From Catonia carolina (taxonomy: Eukaryota; Arthropoda; Insecta; Hemiptera; Achilidae): DNA of 64,000 nt. The position numbers and the translations under genes are program-made. Under the pieces are notes generated by a model. It was not told where the DNA came from, searched no databases, and saw only the letters and a list, made by a program, of their open reading frames with translations. The first letter of the stretch is position 1. Each line of letters opens with the position of its first letter. Of this stretch, positions 11,551 to 24,039 are shown piece after piece. The DNA is taken from positions 190,217,283 to 190,281,282 of the forward strand of contig JAQMRL010000001.1 of assembly GCA_035578175.1 (NCBI GenBank). Direction: 5' to 3'.

Positions 11551-12562
11551 AAAAAATGTATATATAATTATGGTTTTTGAATAGTATTAATTTTCACATT
11601 TTGTTGTAAATAGCTTACTTGTCCAATTGAAATGAAGATAAGAATCAGTCATTGAATCTCTAGTTAATTGCAGAAAGGGAACCTGTCTGAGGACATATTA
11701 TACTCTGATAATTACACTTTATCAGTTAACCATATCAGCTGATACTCTTTGCTTGTGGTTAAAACATCATAACCAGTTATTTTATTCTGACTAATCATAC
11801 AATGAGAGTGCATTGGTGTACAGATTATTAAAAATCTATTTAATTAGCATATTATTATAAATTTATTAATTATTTAAATATAATTAACTTAGCAATGAGC
11901 GATTCAGTTCCTTCTGTAAAAGACAATCAAATTTAAAAAAATTAGGTGTTTTGGAAAAATATTAGCAGGATTCTTTCAGAAATGCTAAAGTAAAACATTG
12001 TCCTTGATTTGTTATGTAAACCAGTAAAGTTAGTGTCAATGATACTAATGAGTGTCATAAGACATATTTTCCATATGCTATTTAGCCTGATCTCTGCCTG
12101 TGAACTTTGCTCATAGTTTTTCTCACATTGATTTTTGGACAAATTCTTATTACATTATACATTTAAAACCTTATGACTCATTTTGTTTGCTATTTCTGCC
12201 TTAATTCTTTAGCTTCTTGCTGAACCGGTGTTTACAAGTTGCTACAATGTAAAATTTGGAGAACAAAAAATGTCAAAACTTGATTTCATAATTTTAATAT
12301 TATTGATATGAAATTCTCTTCCTTCTTGCAATAAATGCATTGTAATATTATGTAATGTCTTTTATTCTTCTTAATACCGTAATGCAATTAGATTTTCTAA
12401 ATATTTAGAATATCTTATAAAAGGTGTACTTCTAAGAAGAGGACAGCACATGTCCTGCAACAGTGATAACACCTTGAAAACATCCTAAATGATATATCTA
12501 TGAAATTTTTAAACTGGTTTTAAAGTTGAATTTCATATTCAATACATTGCGGTAGCGCGGTT

Positions 12563-12922
12563 GTGCGGTGCGTTTGTCCCCGAGCAGAGACCAAAACAAA
12601 TCAAGGAAGAATCCTGTGGGACCCTCCTCCTGAGCAGTGGATTGTATATGCTGCAGCCTGCTGTGTGTCTTGTGGAATTTTTATGTGGTCAGCGTATTCA
12701 GAATGCAATGTAAGTAAATGGAAAATGATGCAGCCTCTCACCTGCTTTTGCAGCGTTATTAGTACTTGTAATAAGGTCAAGGGGGCAGGGGAAAGACAGG
12801 AATATAGGGATAGGTGTATCCACTGCACTTCCAGGCCATTTCTTCTTCAGAAATTCAACTATACTCAACACTTCAACTATAATTCAAATAATGGCGCTAC
12901 CATATATTGTAAAGTACATTAG
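12563..12922 (+). other. Unidentified 119-codon open frame
   Basis: An ATG-initiated frame lies in a locally GC-richer stretch. The product would be cysteine-rich (MRCVCPRAETKTNQGR at the start, then AAACCVSCGIF). I recognise no domain, no splice sites are convincing and the surroundings are repeats. It may be chance or an old repeat. Confidence 0.2.
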
Positions 12923-13139
12923 TTGTATTGTTAAATATTGTGTCTTAGAAAATTTGTGATGTCTTTATAAAGCTGCATAAAATATCTGTTGTTGAACAAT
13001 ACTGTTTGTTTCCCTTTTATGACCCTAGATTTTTAGTTCCTCCAACTCTGCTCATATTTGTCTTATATTGGTAATGCTGTCTGTTGCTTACTTCCATGCA
13101 GCCATGGTTATCCTTTATCTTGTTTGACTTTTTCTTACC

Positions 13140-13658
13140 TACCTGCAATGCAAGACTCATGCAAGAATCATGGGATTGTGTACCTTCACTGGGTTCCTGA
13201 AGGTCAAACAATTAATCAACATTACTACCTTGAGATACTTTCTAAACTATGTCAAAGAGTAAGGACAAATCATGGGTTCTCCACCATGACAATGCGCCAC
13301 CTCATTCCGTGTTATCTGTCAAGAGGTTCCTAGCCAAGTACAGCATCTCAGTGTTAGAACATCCATGTTATTCACCAGATCTTGCACCATGTGACTTCTA
13401 CTGTTCCCTAAGGTGAAATCTGCATTAAAAGGGACAAGATTTGAGTCTGTGGAAGCTGTAAAAGAGAAAGCGGCATGTCTCCTGAAGGAGCTGACAGAAG
13501 ATGACTTCCAGCACTGTTTCCAACTATAGAAAATTCGCATGGAGCGTTGTAGGGATAGAGAAAGAGTGTATATTGAAGGTGACAGTAAGTGATTAAGTAT
13601 AAAATAAAAATACAATTTTTTTACAACGTCAGTCTCGTTATTTAATAGCCTCACCTCG
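13140..13658 (+). mobile_element. Mariner 3' remnant
   Basis: A shifted reading gives WVPEGQTINQHYYLEIL, LHHDNAPPHSVLSVKRFLAK and CYSPDLAPCDFY, the second and third catalytic aspartates of a mariner D,D34D transposase, with several frame breaks. The right end reads AGTCTCGTTATTTAATAGCC TCACCTCG before a TA, a mariner terminal repeat. No matching left terminus is visible, so the 5' part is lost. Confidence 0.75.
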
Positions 13659-14072
13659 TAATATAAAATATTTCTCTCCAATACCTTTCTGTTGTTTTGC
13701 GCCCTATTTTTGAAATTAATCTAAATATTTGAGATGCGGAAATTGTTGATAGTTTTATAGAAAATTAATAAAATCACATAAAAATTTAAGTGCATGTATG
13801 TGCATGTTAATGTTTTCATCAAGTTTTTAAGTTTAATTCTTCTTTTTGTGACATGGTAAAGGAAAAAAGTTTTATATCAGTCAGTATGCTTGCGCATAAG
13901 AATAATTTTATTAAGAAGATAGATTTAAATAAAACATCTAAATAGATGTTTAATGTTAAGCTTAAATAGATTACAATAAGCCCAGTAAAATCAATTAAAG
14001 TACTGAACGATGAGTCTACCTATTTCAATAAAAGTATTCATTTTATGTATCTTGTCATTGATCTAATTATTA

Positions 14073-14824
14073 CAAGAGTCATTCGGAAAGTAAAAAAGTT
14101 TTAATCTGACGAGCCGCACGGTTCCCCTTTGCTGCCAAGTCATCAACCTTGGCCCACCTTGAACTCACCTTGAACTCACCTTGGGCCAGTCTGGTGCTAA
14201 CAGCTAGACGACACAGTCGTGTATTAATTATTTGTAAGTCTTTAAAATGTGTCACAAAATTAACGATCCGCCAAGTGAGGTTCGTAGTGTAATACGTTTT
14301 TTGAATGCTAAAGGAGTAGGCCTACAACATAACGTGCCTAGAGAGGAGACCATAAATGCAGCGACCTACTGTAAGACGCTTAACCTACTCCGCCGCGTCA
14401 TTCAAAACAAACGGCGGGGATTTTTGTCCAGCAGTGTTGTACTTCTGCATGATAACTCACGACTACATTCTCCTGCATAGACAGAAAACTTACTGCAACA
14501 GTTTCAATGGGAGCTTTTTGATCATCTGCCCTATAACCCGGACTTGGCCCCAAGTGATTTCCATCTGTTTCTCAAACTGGAGGAATTTTGGACGGGAACT
14601 GTTATGGAAGTGACGACGAACTGAAAGAGGGTATTAGTGAGTAGTTTAACAACTTGGCGGCAACTGAGTATGCAGAGGGCGTAGCAAAATTGGTGAAATA
14701 ATACAAGTGTTTAAATTTGTACGGCGATCACGAAGAAAAATAGTTTAAGTATCAGGTACGAAGTAAAAAGGTTTTGCTATGCTATGATAAAGAAAAACGT
14801 TCTTTACTTTCCGAATGACCTTCG
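14073..14824 (+). mobile_element. Internally deleted mariner-like element
   Basis: The ends are inverted (GTCATTCGGAAAGTAAA near 14078 and its complement near 14800) and bounded by TA (14071-14072, 14825-14826). The coding remnant starts MCHKINDPPSEVRSVIRFLN and jumps to LLRRVIQNKRRGFLSS, VVLLHDNSRLHSPA and YNPDLAPSDFHLF. The second and third catalytic Asp regions remain while the middle with the first Asp is gone. At 752 bp against roughly 1.3 kb for full mariners, it is a deletion derivative. Confidence 0.8.
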
Positions 14825-14871
14825 TATTTGTTTATAAGGTTTTTATTTTATTTTTAAGGTATATTACGAAC

Positions 14872-15032
14872 AGCCCGATGGTGTTGTGGCCAAGCAACTG
14901 GCTACTATACCGAGGTCGCGGGTTTGATTCTCGGTCAGATCTAGCATTTTACATCTTCATATCACCTCTAATTATTATCTACGCACAATACAAGGCTTAA
15001 GTAGGTATCATCACACAATAAACAGAAAATTT
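14872..15032 (+). repeat. tRNA-derived SINE, tail type 2
   Basis: Head AGCCCGATGGTGTTGTGGCC, box B GGTTTGATTCTCGG, then CAGATCTAGCATTTTACATC and a tail with ATTATTATCTACGCACAATA. It pairs with the copy at 3612-3775. Confidence 0.65.
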
Positions 15033-15765
15033 GTTCATTAATTGTAACTTTTTCAAACATTCCAAAGGCTTAGAATCAATAAACAAAAGAGCTTAACTAT
15101 TTTATTTTATCTTGCAAAATCTTCGTGCTTATCAAATTTCCTATTTCATTAGTAATTTGCCAGATGCTATATAACAGAAAGGATTCACCAGCTGACTACG
15201 GCAGCAGATAAGTGGCGATGGCAGGACTCCATTACCATTTATGTGAAATGGCGTAGATAAGGGGGTTGGTCCAGGGGGTCCAGAGACCCTTGAAATATAA
15301 AATGAAGAAATAATTATTTTAAAAATTAGTAAATTTTACCAATTGCAGGAAACCTACCAAGTTAAATTAAATAACTAACTAAAATAATTTGAACTAGCAT
15401 CGCTTAACGAACTTCTTTAATGTTAGTTATTTATTCACATCATGGTATAATCACCCCTTGTTTTAAGGTAGTTTGGGTTCAGCTGAGCTCGGCGTTTTAG
15501 GTCATGTATAAAAACACCCACCACAGTATACAAGGTGGAAGGGGCTCGTTCTTCTACACCGAAAAGATAGATTTTCGAGTGATCAAAACCGGCAAATACT
15601 TTTTTTGCGTCCAGGAGGAGTATAGGACACGTCAGTTATAACACCTGAAATACATATAAGAATCACACAATGTATCACTACTATCAAGAAAGAAATTCAT
15701 GTACGCAATAAAAAGTTTCACCGATCAAGTCATTTTTCAGATTTTTTTTAAAGGAATGCAAATTA

Positions 15766-16125
15766 TCACATTTTAAAGATTGGGGATAATTTATTCATGA
15801 ATTTTCTCCCTGTATGTTTTTGTTCAAACAATTTTGTGGAGTGATTTGTCACAAAATAAACATTTCTGTTTGATTGTGAACTCGTGTTATGATTGTGAAC
15901 ATTGAAATTTTGCATAAAATTATTTTGCCTAATATACATAATCACCTCAAAAATGTAAAGAGAGGGAACTGTAAGCAATTTAAGCTCCTTAAATAGTGGC
16001 CCGCATGAGGTTAGCTGGTTAGCTCCCACCATACACCTAATAGCTTTCTTTTGAATTTTAAAAACCCTATTCATATTATCCATGCTAGAATTACCCCATA
16101 CTATTCCAGGGATACTATACCCCAC
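15766..16125 (-). pseudogene. Non-LTR reverse transcriptase C-terminal fragment
   Basis: The minus-strand frame reads GIVWGNSSMDN, FKIQKKAIRCMVGAN and LFKELKLLTVPSLYIFEVIM. This is the thumb and tail typical of Jockey/I-like LINE RTs (Y-G-x-x-x-W-G...QK-x-A-I-R). The catalytic palm is absent, so it is a 5'-truncated copy. Relatives lie at 1320-1500 and 18820-19180. Confidence 0.7.
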
Positions 16126-16159
16126 ATACTATACCCCATTCTGCCAGGGATGGTCGGTA

Positions 16160-16480
16160 AGATCCGACAGAGAATAGATGACAACCGGTTCACAAAACAA
16201 ATTTGTTAGACACTAAACAGTAGACCTAAGGTGTCGGATAAATGGTTTAATAAAGAAGTCAGAAAGGATATTGAAAAAATCGAAATAAACCAAGAAAACG
16301 TAAATGAACCAACCAAATTTAGACTACTAGTTACGAACTTTAAAGACTTCCATAAAGAGAAAAAATGGAACAAAGGGTGGACAGAAGAAAGGAAGGTGGC
16401 ATACAGTGAGTTAACGCTGAGAATGTGAGATGCAAAAAGAGCTTCCAGAACGATCTAAAGTCACCTCAAGTGATCTAAAA
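16160..16480 (+). pseudogene. Short LINE-like coding scraps
   Basis: The frame 16231-16428 reads MSDKWFNKEVRKDIEKIEIN and ends WTEERKVAYSE. The stretch 19800-20150 reads WIKEVQQDMEELRISREDL in similar style. Both resemble the basic region near the end of insect LINE ORFs, with stops. Family assignment is tentative. Confidence 0.35.
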
Positions 16481-16967
16481 TCGGCCGTATGCAAGGGGGA
16501 AAAATACTGGGTGTAAATTATAAGTTGAAATTTCCTTTGAAAAAACGAAGGGTTTTAATTTTTTTAAGCACTTTGAGGAAATAGGGGTACTAGTAGTTAA
16601 ATTAAGTCTAAACCGACACCCGAACAAAATTTTTATGTACGCCACTGCTTATGTGACGGAGTGCGCGGAGTGGACCAAACAGAAAATGGGACAAGCCCAT
16701 CTACCTACTATAATACTATAATAGTAGTCTTTCCGATACGGTTCTTCGTTTGTACATCAAATTACTACAAACAATGATCGTTAAATCTGAGTGTACTATT
16801 GTTGCGTTCTTCTTCCAGTTAGTGAGCCTTAACGAAATACAATTCAGTTTATTAGACATAAAAGTGCAACCTATTACAATTGAATTTGTCGTTTTATAAA
16901 AATAAGATAAAATAAAGAATAATTAAATAAGTAAATCAATGGAATGGAACATGAAACGAAACATCAG

Positions 16968-17376
16968 AAATCTGGTGTGAAACACTCAGATAACTTTCTC
17001 TTGCCAATGCAAATAATGAACAATATAACCCAACATTAGAAATAAACAAAAAAAAACCTTAAAAAATATAACCTTATTTTTAATCATGAGTGAATGATGG
17101 AAAATGAAAACCAACCAGTTGGTTTGGCTTAATAATACGGAAAACCACTCTTTGATTCTAAACTAGGTTCTATAGAGACAAATGCTTAAAATAAAACTTA
17201 TAGATCTTTTGATTCTCTATAAATTTGATTAAATACACTTTTGTCGTGAAATGCATACTACGGCCGATATCTTAAAAAAATCCATTTATTTACACGTTTT
17301 CATGAAAAAACAGTAAATCACTAATTACCGTTAAAGTAACTCTTATACAAAAAATCTGGTGTGAAACACTCACACA
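16968..17376 (+). repeat. Partial copy of family F repeat (tandem with next)
   Basis: It starts ATCTGGTGTGAAACACTCAG, then ACTTTCTCTTGCCAATGCAA, and runs through the same body as the next copy before breaking into that copy at about 17354. The head-to-tail arrangement is unusual for a simple TIR transposon. Confidence 0.65.
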
Positions 17377-18285
17377 ACTTTCTCTTGCCAATGCAAATAA
17401 TTAATAATACACCTAACATTATCAATAAAATATTAGAAATAAACTAAAACTAACTTCAAAAACATAACCTTATTTTAATCATGAGTGAATGATGCAAAAT
17501 GAAAATCAACCTCAGTTTGGCTTAGAAATACGGAAAATCACGCTTTCACGCTAAACTAGGCTCTGTAGAGAAAAATGCTCTAAACAAAAGTTGTAGATCT
17601 TTTAATTTTCTATAAATTTAATTATATACACTTTTGTCGTAAAATGCATACTAAGACCGAAATGTTAAAAAAAATCGAATTTTCTCACGTTTTCGTGAGA
17701 AAAAAACAGAGAATCGCTAATTACCGCTAAACTAAGCGTTATACAAAAAAATGTTTGAAATAAAAGTTGTAGAATTTTACATTCTCTACAACTTTTATTA
17801 TATAACGTTTTGCGCTAAAATGCATATTAAAGCCGCAATCTTAAAAAGAAAATGTTTTTACGTAAAAACAGCCTCACGCAGAATTTCAACAAACATGGCG
17901 CCTACCCTATCTTGTAGAGCATAAAAAATGTAGTAAACCAGGCGATTTTTAAAAAAATCGTAGGACTAGTTTTTGAGAAAATTGCAAAAAAGTGAAAAAT
18001 TATACGAATAAACTACTACTTCCGGTTGACCGATTTTGATGAAAATGTTCGTGTCGGGTCCGGTAGTGATATGTAACTTAAGTTTCAAGTTTCAAGTTCG
18101 TACGATGTTTCGTTCTTGAGATATTCTGTTGACACACACACACACACACACAGACCAATCGCTAAAAACATGTTTTTTGGGTTCAGGGGTCTGAAAACGT
18201 ATAGATCCGGTGAAAACTCGATTTCGAAAAATCGACATGAAAACAATACTTTCCATCCTATATATTCATATAGGCAAGAGAAAGT
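17377..18285 (+). mobile_element. Family F element with 13-bp inverted ends and a CA repeat
   Basis: The ends ACTTTCTCTTGCC and GGCAAGAGAAAGT are exact inverted repeats. The interior has two or three diverged subrepeats around AAAAGTTGTAGA and AAAATGCATA, a GACATGGCGCCTACC-like segment, a (CA)n tract at 18134-18152 and an ATCGCTAAAAACATG segment. The same order recurs inverted at 25385-26465. No coding capacity. Confidence 0.7.
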
Positions 18286-18289
18286 AAAA

Positions 18290-18460
18290 AAAATCTGTGA
18301 GAGCACGACCTCCTCAAGTATTTCAGCAGACATGGCGCCTACCATATCTTGAAGAGTATTAAAAATATAGTAATTGAGGCGATTTTTAAAACCTCGTAGG
18401 AGCCGTTTTTGAGAAAATCGCAAAAAAATGAAAAATTACCGATAAACGACTACTTAGGTA
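18290..18460 (+). repeat. Direct repeat of family F interior
   Basis: It repeats, with changes, the part of the previous element at about 17872-18000 (CATGGCGCCTACC, GGCGATTTTTAAA, TTTTTGAGAAAAT, GTGAAAAATTA-like). It lies immediately outside the element's right end, so part of the unit is in tandem. Confidence 0.6.
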
Positions 18461-18819
18461 TCTTACTACTTAAACTTTGCGTATTTTGTCAGATATCTCA
18501 AAAATGACTGTACTTACAGACGTGGGACAGGTTTTATTCGATTTTTCGGCTCATTTTGCATAAAACTTGGTTGATTACCAACCTTAATTAATGCCCTAAA
18601 AATTTAAGTATAAATTAATTTCATAGTGGGAACTGAATTCCAGACGAAATATTTCGCTAGCCGTAACTCGCTAAAGAATGGTTTTTAGACCCATGTTTAT
18701 TGGAAACTTTTTTCTTATTTTTAGCTGTATGGTCAGTTCCTTAAGTATGATAGTTCCTCATGAAACACTCTATATAAAATAATAACTCGGGTAACAATTT
18801 ATTTTTAATTTAATTTTTC

Positions 18820-19180
18820 TTCAGGAAAAAATAAATTTCATTCTTGGGGCACCTACTTAGACCAGAAAACACCAGACTTGCTAACCAAATTTGCTTACGC
18901 ACAATCCATACTTAAATATGGAATCCTGGTTTGGGGAGGTTTTAATAAAGTTTTTATAGTGCAGAAACATATAATAAAGGCTGCTTTGGGCAAACCAAGA
19001 CTGTATCCCACTGTACAGTTGTTCCAAGATTTCAAGTCTTAACGGTGAGGCAATTATACATAAAAGAAGTAATATTATACGTAAATCGAAACAGGAACCT
19101 ATTTGACGTGAGGAACATAATTTACAATTTAATACCATCAAGTATTACTTTCAGATAGGATCAGGTAAAACTAAATATTT
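18820..19180 (+). pseudogene. Non-LTR reverse transcriptase C-terminal relic
   Basis: The plus-strand reading LTKFAYAQSILKYGILVWGG, then VQKHIIKAALGKPRLYPT and, after stops, RQLYIKEVILYVNRN gives the conserved end of a Jockey/I-like LINE RT. It is broken by stops and a shift. Confidence 0.6.
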
Positions 19181-19446
19181 CTCGAAGACAGTTTTTCTAT
19201 GTATCATCAAGATTAATAAATTTCATTCTATACTATTTCATTTCATATCATCTTAATGAAAAATTAATTACTGATATCGACGAATGGATTAAATCAAATA
19301 TCAATATTATCGATATACTATTTTAATACCAGTGTGTGAATCAAGTTCTTTTTATGTTATATATTATAATCATTGTAATTTTGTAATATATTTTTCCTTA
19401 TATTTATCAACTGCTTTTCGTGTCGTATCATCCAGGGATGCTTTTT

Positions 19447-19612
19447 ATAAAAATTTTTATTTCCGCAACTCATGCCTGCGCACAGGTGATTTAACTTTTG
19501 TAGGGATGATTTCCGGTAATTTTTGTATATAAAAATTTTTATTTCCGCAACTCATGCCTGCGCACAGGTGATTTAACTTTTGTAGGGATGATTTCCGGTA
19601 ATTTTTGTAATG
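19447..19612 (+). repeat. Two tandem copies of an 82-bp unit
   Basis: The unit containing TTTCCGCAACTCATGCCTGC, GCACAGGTGATTTAAC and GATGATTTCCGGTAATTTTT occurs twice, almost identical, at a spacing of 82 bases. It lies 3' of the LINE relic at 18820-19180 and may be its 3' UTR. Confidence 0.8.
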
Positions 19613-20239
19613 TAAGGGAAGAAGAGGGGGAGAAGGAGGGATAAAATTTTTATAACATATATATACTATTATTTTTTTGTTTATTTTTTCTCTCTTTTGT
19701 TTCTTTTATTTTATATATATTTTTACATCTGTATCATTTTGTAAAATAATTTTGTAACTTTTTATGGGAAAAGAAAGTTAAATTTCAATTTCAAAAAAGT
19801 AATCAACGTTTGCCGGGAAACAACAACAAAACCAAAATGGATAAAGGAAGTTCAACAGGACATGGAAGAGTTGAGAATTTCAAGGGAGGATCTGATTACA
19901 AAATCTGGAAAATACGACAAGCTAATTAAAACTAATATGATAACATTTGAGCCTAAAACTAGAAAGGAATTCAACAGGGTGTATCGGACGAGGACAAACG
20001 CCTTTAGAACGCCTCAAAAAAATGTGGGGGAAAGGAAAGAAGCAAAAATAAAACTACTTACACGCTTCGGGAATAGGAAGAACCGATTACAGAATGGACT
20101 GGCCCAGATTTTGTACTTAAGTGATCCTATGAGGTCGTAAAAGCTAAAAAACAGACTTTTTGGATTCATTAAATTTATCAGAGAGGAACAACTAAATGAG
20201 AGGTAGGTAAATACTGTAGGTAACCAATAATTAATAACC

Positions 20240-21289
20240 ACTACAAACAGTTTGGTATACTGATTATTAGTTTATTTTTCTATAAACTTAGTAGTTTTCA
20301 TTATTAAATAAAAGATTTAATCCATACAGAACCTTCAAAATCACTAACTTAACTAAATTTACTTAATTAATAACAACGAACTAATTAAATTTATTATGTT
20401 TTAGATAACTTTCAAAACAATCGAATTTATTAACGCAGACAATTTTACAGAACTAAAATAAATTATGAAATGAAATTTAACAGCAAACTATTCAATAAAG
20501 CGAAGCAACTGGAAGCAAAGTAAAATGGTTTATCGAACGTTATTATAGTATTTAAAATTCTTTTGCCAACGGTTTGCCCCTGGTGAGCTTTACTACCTAG
20601 CGTCAATATTTAAAAATTTTATCGGTACAATACATTTGTATCATTTTCAATAATAATTACCCATTACATTCTGGAATGATTTTATCGGCTTAGTACAATA
20701 ATTATTGACTCCGCGCTTCTTCTCTTTTAAGCCATCTTTTCATTCAGTCTTCAAGAAAAAGGGGCAAAGCTTGAGCTAGTGAGTTATAATTTATAGTACA
20801 TGCAAAACGTGGTGAAGCTTGTTGGGAAAGCGTGGTATTGATGAGTGGGGACTGCAGTCGGCTGCTGGAAGAGGCCGATACGCGAATACAGTTATCCAAA
20901 AACTTAATACTTTTACGTTCTCCTTTCCACTTTCCACTCTCCACAGACTGTGCCTTGAGACACAGACTCTCCACTCTTTTTCGAGGTGTAGGAAAACCCT
21001 GACCTACTTCTTTATTCGTTTTCATTTCATTCAAAAAACACTGAATACTACTCAGGGAAACATCCTTATCTAAGTTACTATTCTTTCTTGTACTATCATC
21101 AGTATAATCTGCCCCTAGTTAGGTTCCTTTTTTTCAAAATCCACGTAAATTACTTCCTAACAACTTCTTTTGTTGAATGACCGCGTTTAATTTTCCTCCA
21201 ATCTTTCATCAATTTTAAGTAGTGGTCTAATTAGTTCACAACAAATAATTGCGTAATGCACACTAATTGATAAATTACAAAATACAAAA
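20240..21289. other. Intergenic DNA, nothing assigned
   Basis: It is AT-rich apart from a slightly GC-richer patch at about 20740-21030. The overlapping frames on both strands there show no recognisable domain. Confidence 0.5.
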
Positions 21290-21988
21290 TACTGTCGAAC
21301 TTCCATAACTCAAATTTTCTATATTTCGAATTGAATTTCAGTTCCCTTGAACTTTCAATGCATTTGCCATGTAAAAATCCATCTATAACTCGAATTTGGC
21401 CATTTCTCTAAGTCGAACTATATATTTCGTTTCTTTTGACAAAAATATGTACATAGTTATCAAAATAGCGTTTTTGGTCATTTGGAGAATGTAATTAAAG
21501 AGCTGCTTCCTTCATTATAAGAGAAAATGTTCGACCATAAAAGGCTACAGACCCTCAATGACATCTGGTTGTCTTTGTAATAGGCCTAAAAAGCGTAAAC
21601 CAAAACAATGAATTTCTTTGAATCGACGAATCTTTGGTTGACCACAGAACAATAGAACCTTAGCCTGTCGGTACAATGTACCATATTCAGCATGTACTAC
21701 GCAATTAAAATAGAGAAAATTTGAAGTACTGTGTACAATATTATAGTACATAACTCTGCAGCCAAAAAAGCTAAGCTAAATGTAACGTACAGTGCTGTAT
21801 AACGAAATTACGCATGTGCAGTAGGCCTACATTTAACATATTGTAGGCTACTGTATTAGCCTATGTGGAATGTTCTGTTTGTCTTATTTTTTAATAAATG
21901 TTTTGATGTTATTTTCCATAACTCGAAATTTCTGTAACTCGAATTTCCCCCCAACCCATGAGGATTCGAGTTATAGAAGTTTGACTAT
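21290..21988. mobile_element. pogo/Tigger-like non-autonomous element
   Basis: The left end TGTCGAACTTCCATAACTC and the right end GAGTTATAGAAGTTTGAC are inverted copies. Each is followed inward by further TAACTCGAATTT-type inverted motifs, a style typical of pogo-like TIRs next to TA. About 700 bp; no transposase frame. Confidence 0.6.
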
Positions 21989-22429
21989 ACATAGAAACTA
22001 TCTTATATTAAATATTGTATTGTCTAAACGTAGGTTTGTTCGGGATCTGGGACAGACAACAACTGTTCCAACACTGGAACAGACCTAAACTTGAACTAGA
22101 GTGATCCTATGAGGTCTCAAAAGCAAAAAAAGTTACAGAGTACAATTATTAAACTTGTTAATAACTAAAGACTAATAACAAGTTACAATTAGATTACTCA
22201 AATAAAATTAGTACAAAACCTTAAAGCTTAAAATAACCTACCATAATAAAGATTATTTCACATAATAATACCCTCTTACCTACAATATAATTATAACATT
22301 GGTATAAAATATAACAGAATAATAGCCTCTTAACTACAATTAATGTTTACAAAGGTACAGTTTACAATACACACGCATAGTGTTTATTTTCTAAGGCACT
22401 GGCTACATAATCAACGGCACGGTGTAGCT

Positions 22430-23065
22430 GATGAACTGATGAGTACTGGCACTTAAACCCAAATTGGTGGTTAGGAAGGATACATTTTTCAGCAAAAGAA
22501 GGAGCAAAGGAAGAAAAGAAGGTTAGGAAGGAGCCTTTTTAACAGAAGTTTTCCAAAATTTTTGGAACAGATGGGGAGCAGACTAATTGAACGATAAGAT
22601 GAACGAGTTGATACGGGTTTACTGGGCTTTAAAGTAATTTTGACCACTGCGAATTTCCATTGAATGGGAAATGCAGCAGTTATTAAAATAGCATTATATA
22701 AATGTAGGTTAAAAACACGACTCCCTTCCTTGGAAGCTGGGGTAAGACCTCAACAGTTAACAGATCATAACCAGGAGATATTTTCAAACGTAATGAAATA
22801 ATTTCTCTCCATACTTCTGCTGGAGTGATATTTTTTGGGAGCAAGACATCTGGGTTGGGCTAAGGAGGAGTTCTGTAACGGATTGTGAAATATCTAGGTA
22901 AAAAATATCAGGGTTTAAGAATGTCAGACAATTGGTTGTTAAAAACTTTAGCCTTTTTACTGTTGGACTTAGCTCAACTTCCATCTGGGTGACGAAGTGG
23001 AAGCGAAGGATTATGATGATCCATTATACGCTTCGTGGCTTGCCACAAGGAACCATCTCGAGGAT
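22430..23065 (-). pseudogene. Jockey-like reverse transcriptase fragment
   Basis: The minus-strand reading across frames contains DGSLWQATKRI, TPAEVWREIISLRLKISPGY, LPRKGVVFLTYIYNAILIT, FPIQWKFAVVKITLKPSKP and YRSISLLPICSK. That is the N-terminal half of a Jockey RT (A-P-G-x-D to Y-R-P-I-S-L-L-P). Frame breaks and the absence of YADD show it is dead and truncated. Confidence 0.7.
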
Positions 23066-23069
23066 TCAA

Positions 23070-24039
23070 ATTTAAAACATAGTTGTCGTAAATTTGTGAT
23101 AAAACTCTTTTATTTGATCTTTAAGTAAAATATAACATGTCAAAATAAGAATTTGTATTTCATATTACTTGCGAGGGAGCTTTGGATAATATGCACGTTA
23201 CAGCGACTTCTCAAAATTTTTTTAAATTTAGGTTTGAAGTAACTGAATTATCTAATAAAAAATATAATAAACCCTAAAAGAATCGTTAAATATCTTTTCA
23301 GTGACTTCGTTTTAGTGAATACTTTCAATTTATTTAGGTTACAATAGGTAATAAATTTGCAAGTGAAGAAACCATGAAGACTTCAATCACTGATATTTCT
23401 GATTCAATGATACTATTTTTTTTATCTGTAAGTTGACAAGTTAAACAAATCGAATTATTTTATAATTTGATTAATTCTGGTGTTTTTCTTTTGAAATAAT
23501 AAAATCACAACGGCTGTAGTTTTTACAAGTTTATTTAAAAGTTTCAATTTGATAAAAACAAGTTGTCTTTTATAAACTGTTGTTCAGACTGGCTGTCCAT
23601 ATAACACCAAAGAAGTAAGTCTCTAATACTATTGTACTATGTAAATAATTTTACAATTGGTTTATTCAGATTTTTTAGGTTCCTTAGAAATAAAAGGGGA
23701 AACTAATCTGAAGCAATACATTTTATTTATATACCTCTTCCTAAGAGACACAGTTCTGAAAATTGGAACTAGTATTATCAAATGTGATGTCTAGAAAAAG
23801 TTAAACGTCATGCATTTCTATCACTTGTACCCATAGAATGAAGTTGAGTTCGCTACCCTAAAACAATATTTCGAAAACAAATTATTTCGAAAACTTTATT
23901 AAGAGCTAAAGTTCTGAAAATCGGCAAATGCCAGGGCAGAAACTACCCTGAAGCAAAACCTTGTATTGACGTAATTTTTGAAGCGTTGTCATGAATCTCC
24001 AGCATTAATATGCGACAACAATAAAAAATAATGTTACGA
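23070..24039. other. AT-rich DNA upstream of the first lipocalin
   Basis: No frame, repeat or RNA gene is supported here. A non-coding first exon of the lipocalin may lie in this stretch or further left, because an acceptor-like TTATTTTCAG precedes its ATG. Confidence 0.4.

Larger units (their letters stand above)
8440..13100. other. Intergenic DNA between the transporter and the first lipocalin (left part)
   Basis: It contains SINEs at 9050-9238 (-), 10430-10599 and 11283-11550, and an unidentified open frame at 12563-12922. The rest is AT-rich with no gene I can support. Confidence 0.55.

Noticed and set aside
17336..18460. CRISPR-like array
   Set aside because: Repeated segments are long, diverged and irregularly spaced, with inverted ends; this is a eukaryotic repeat element.
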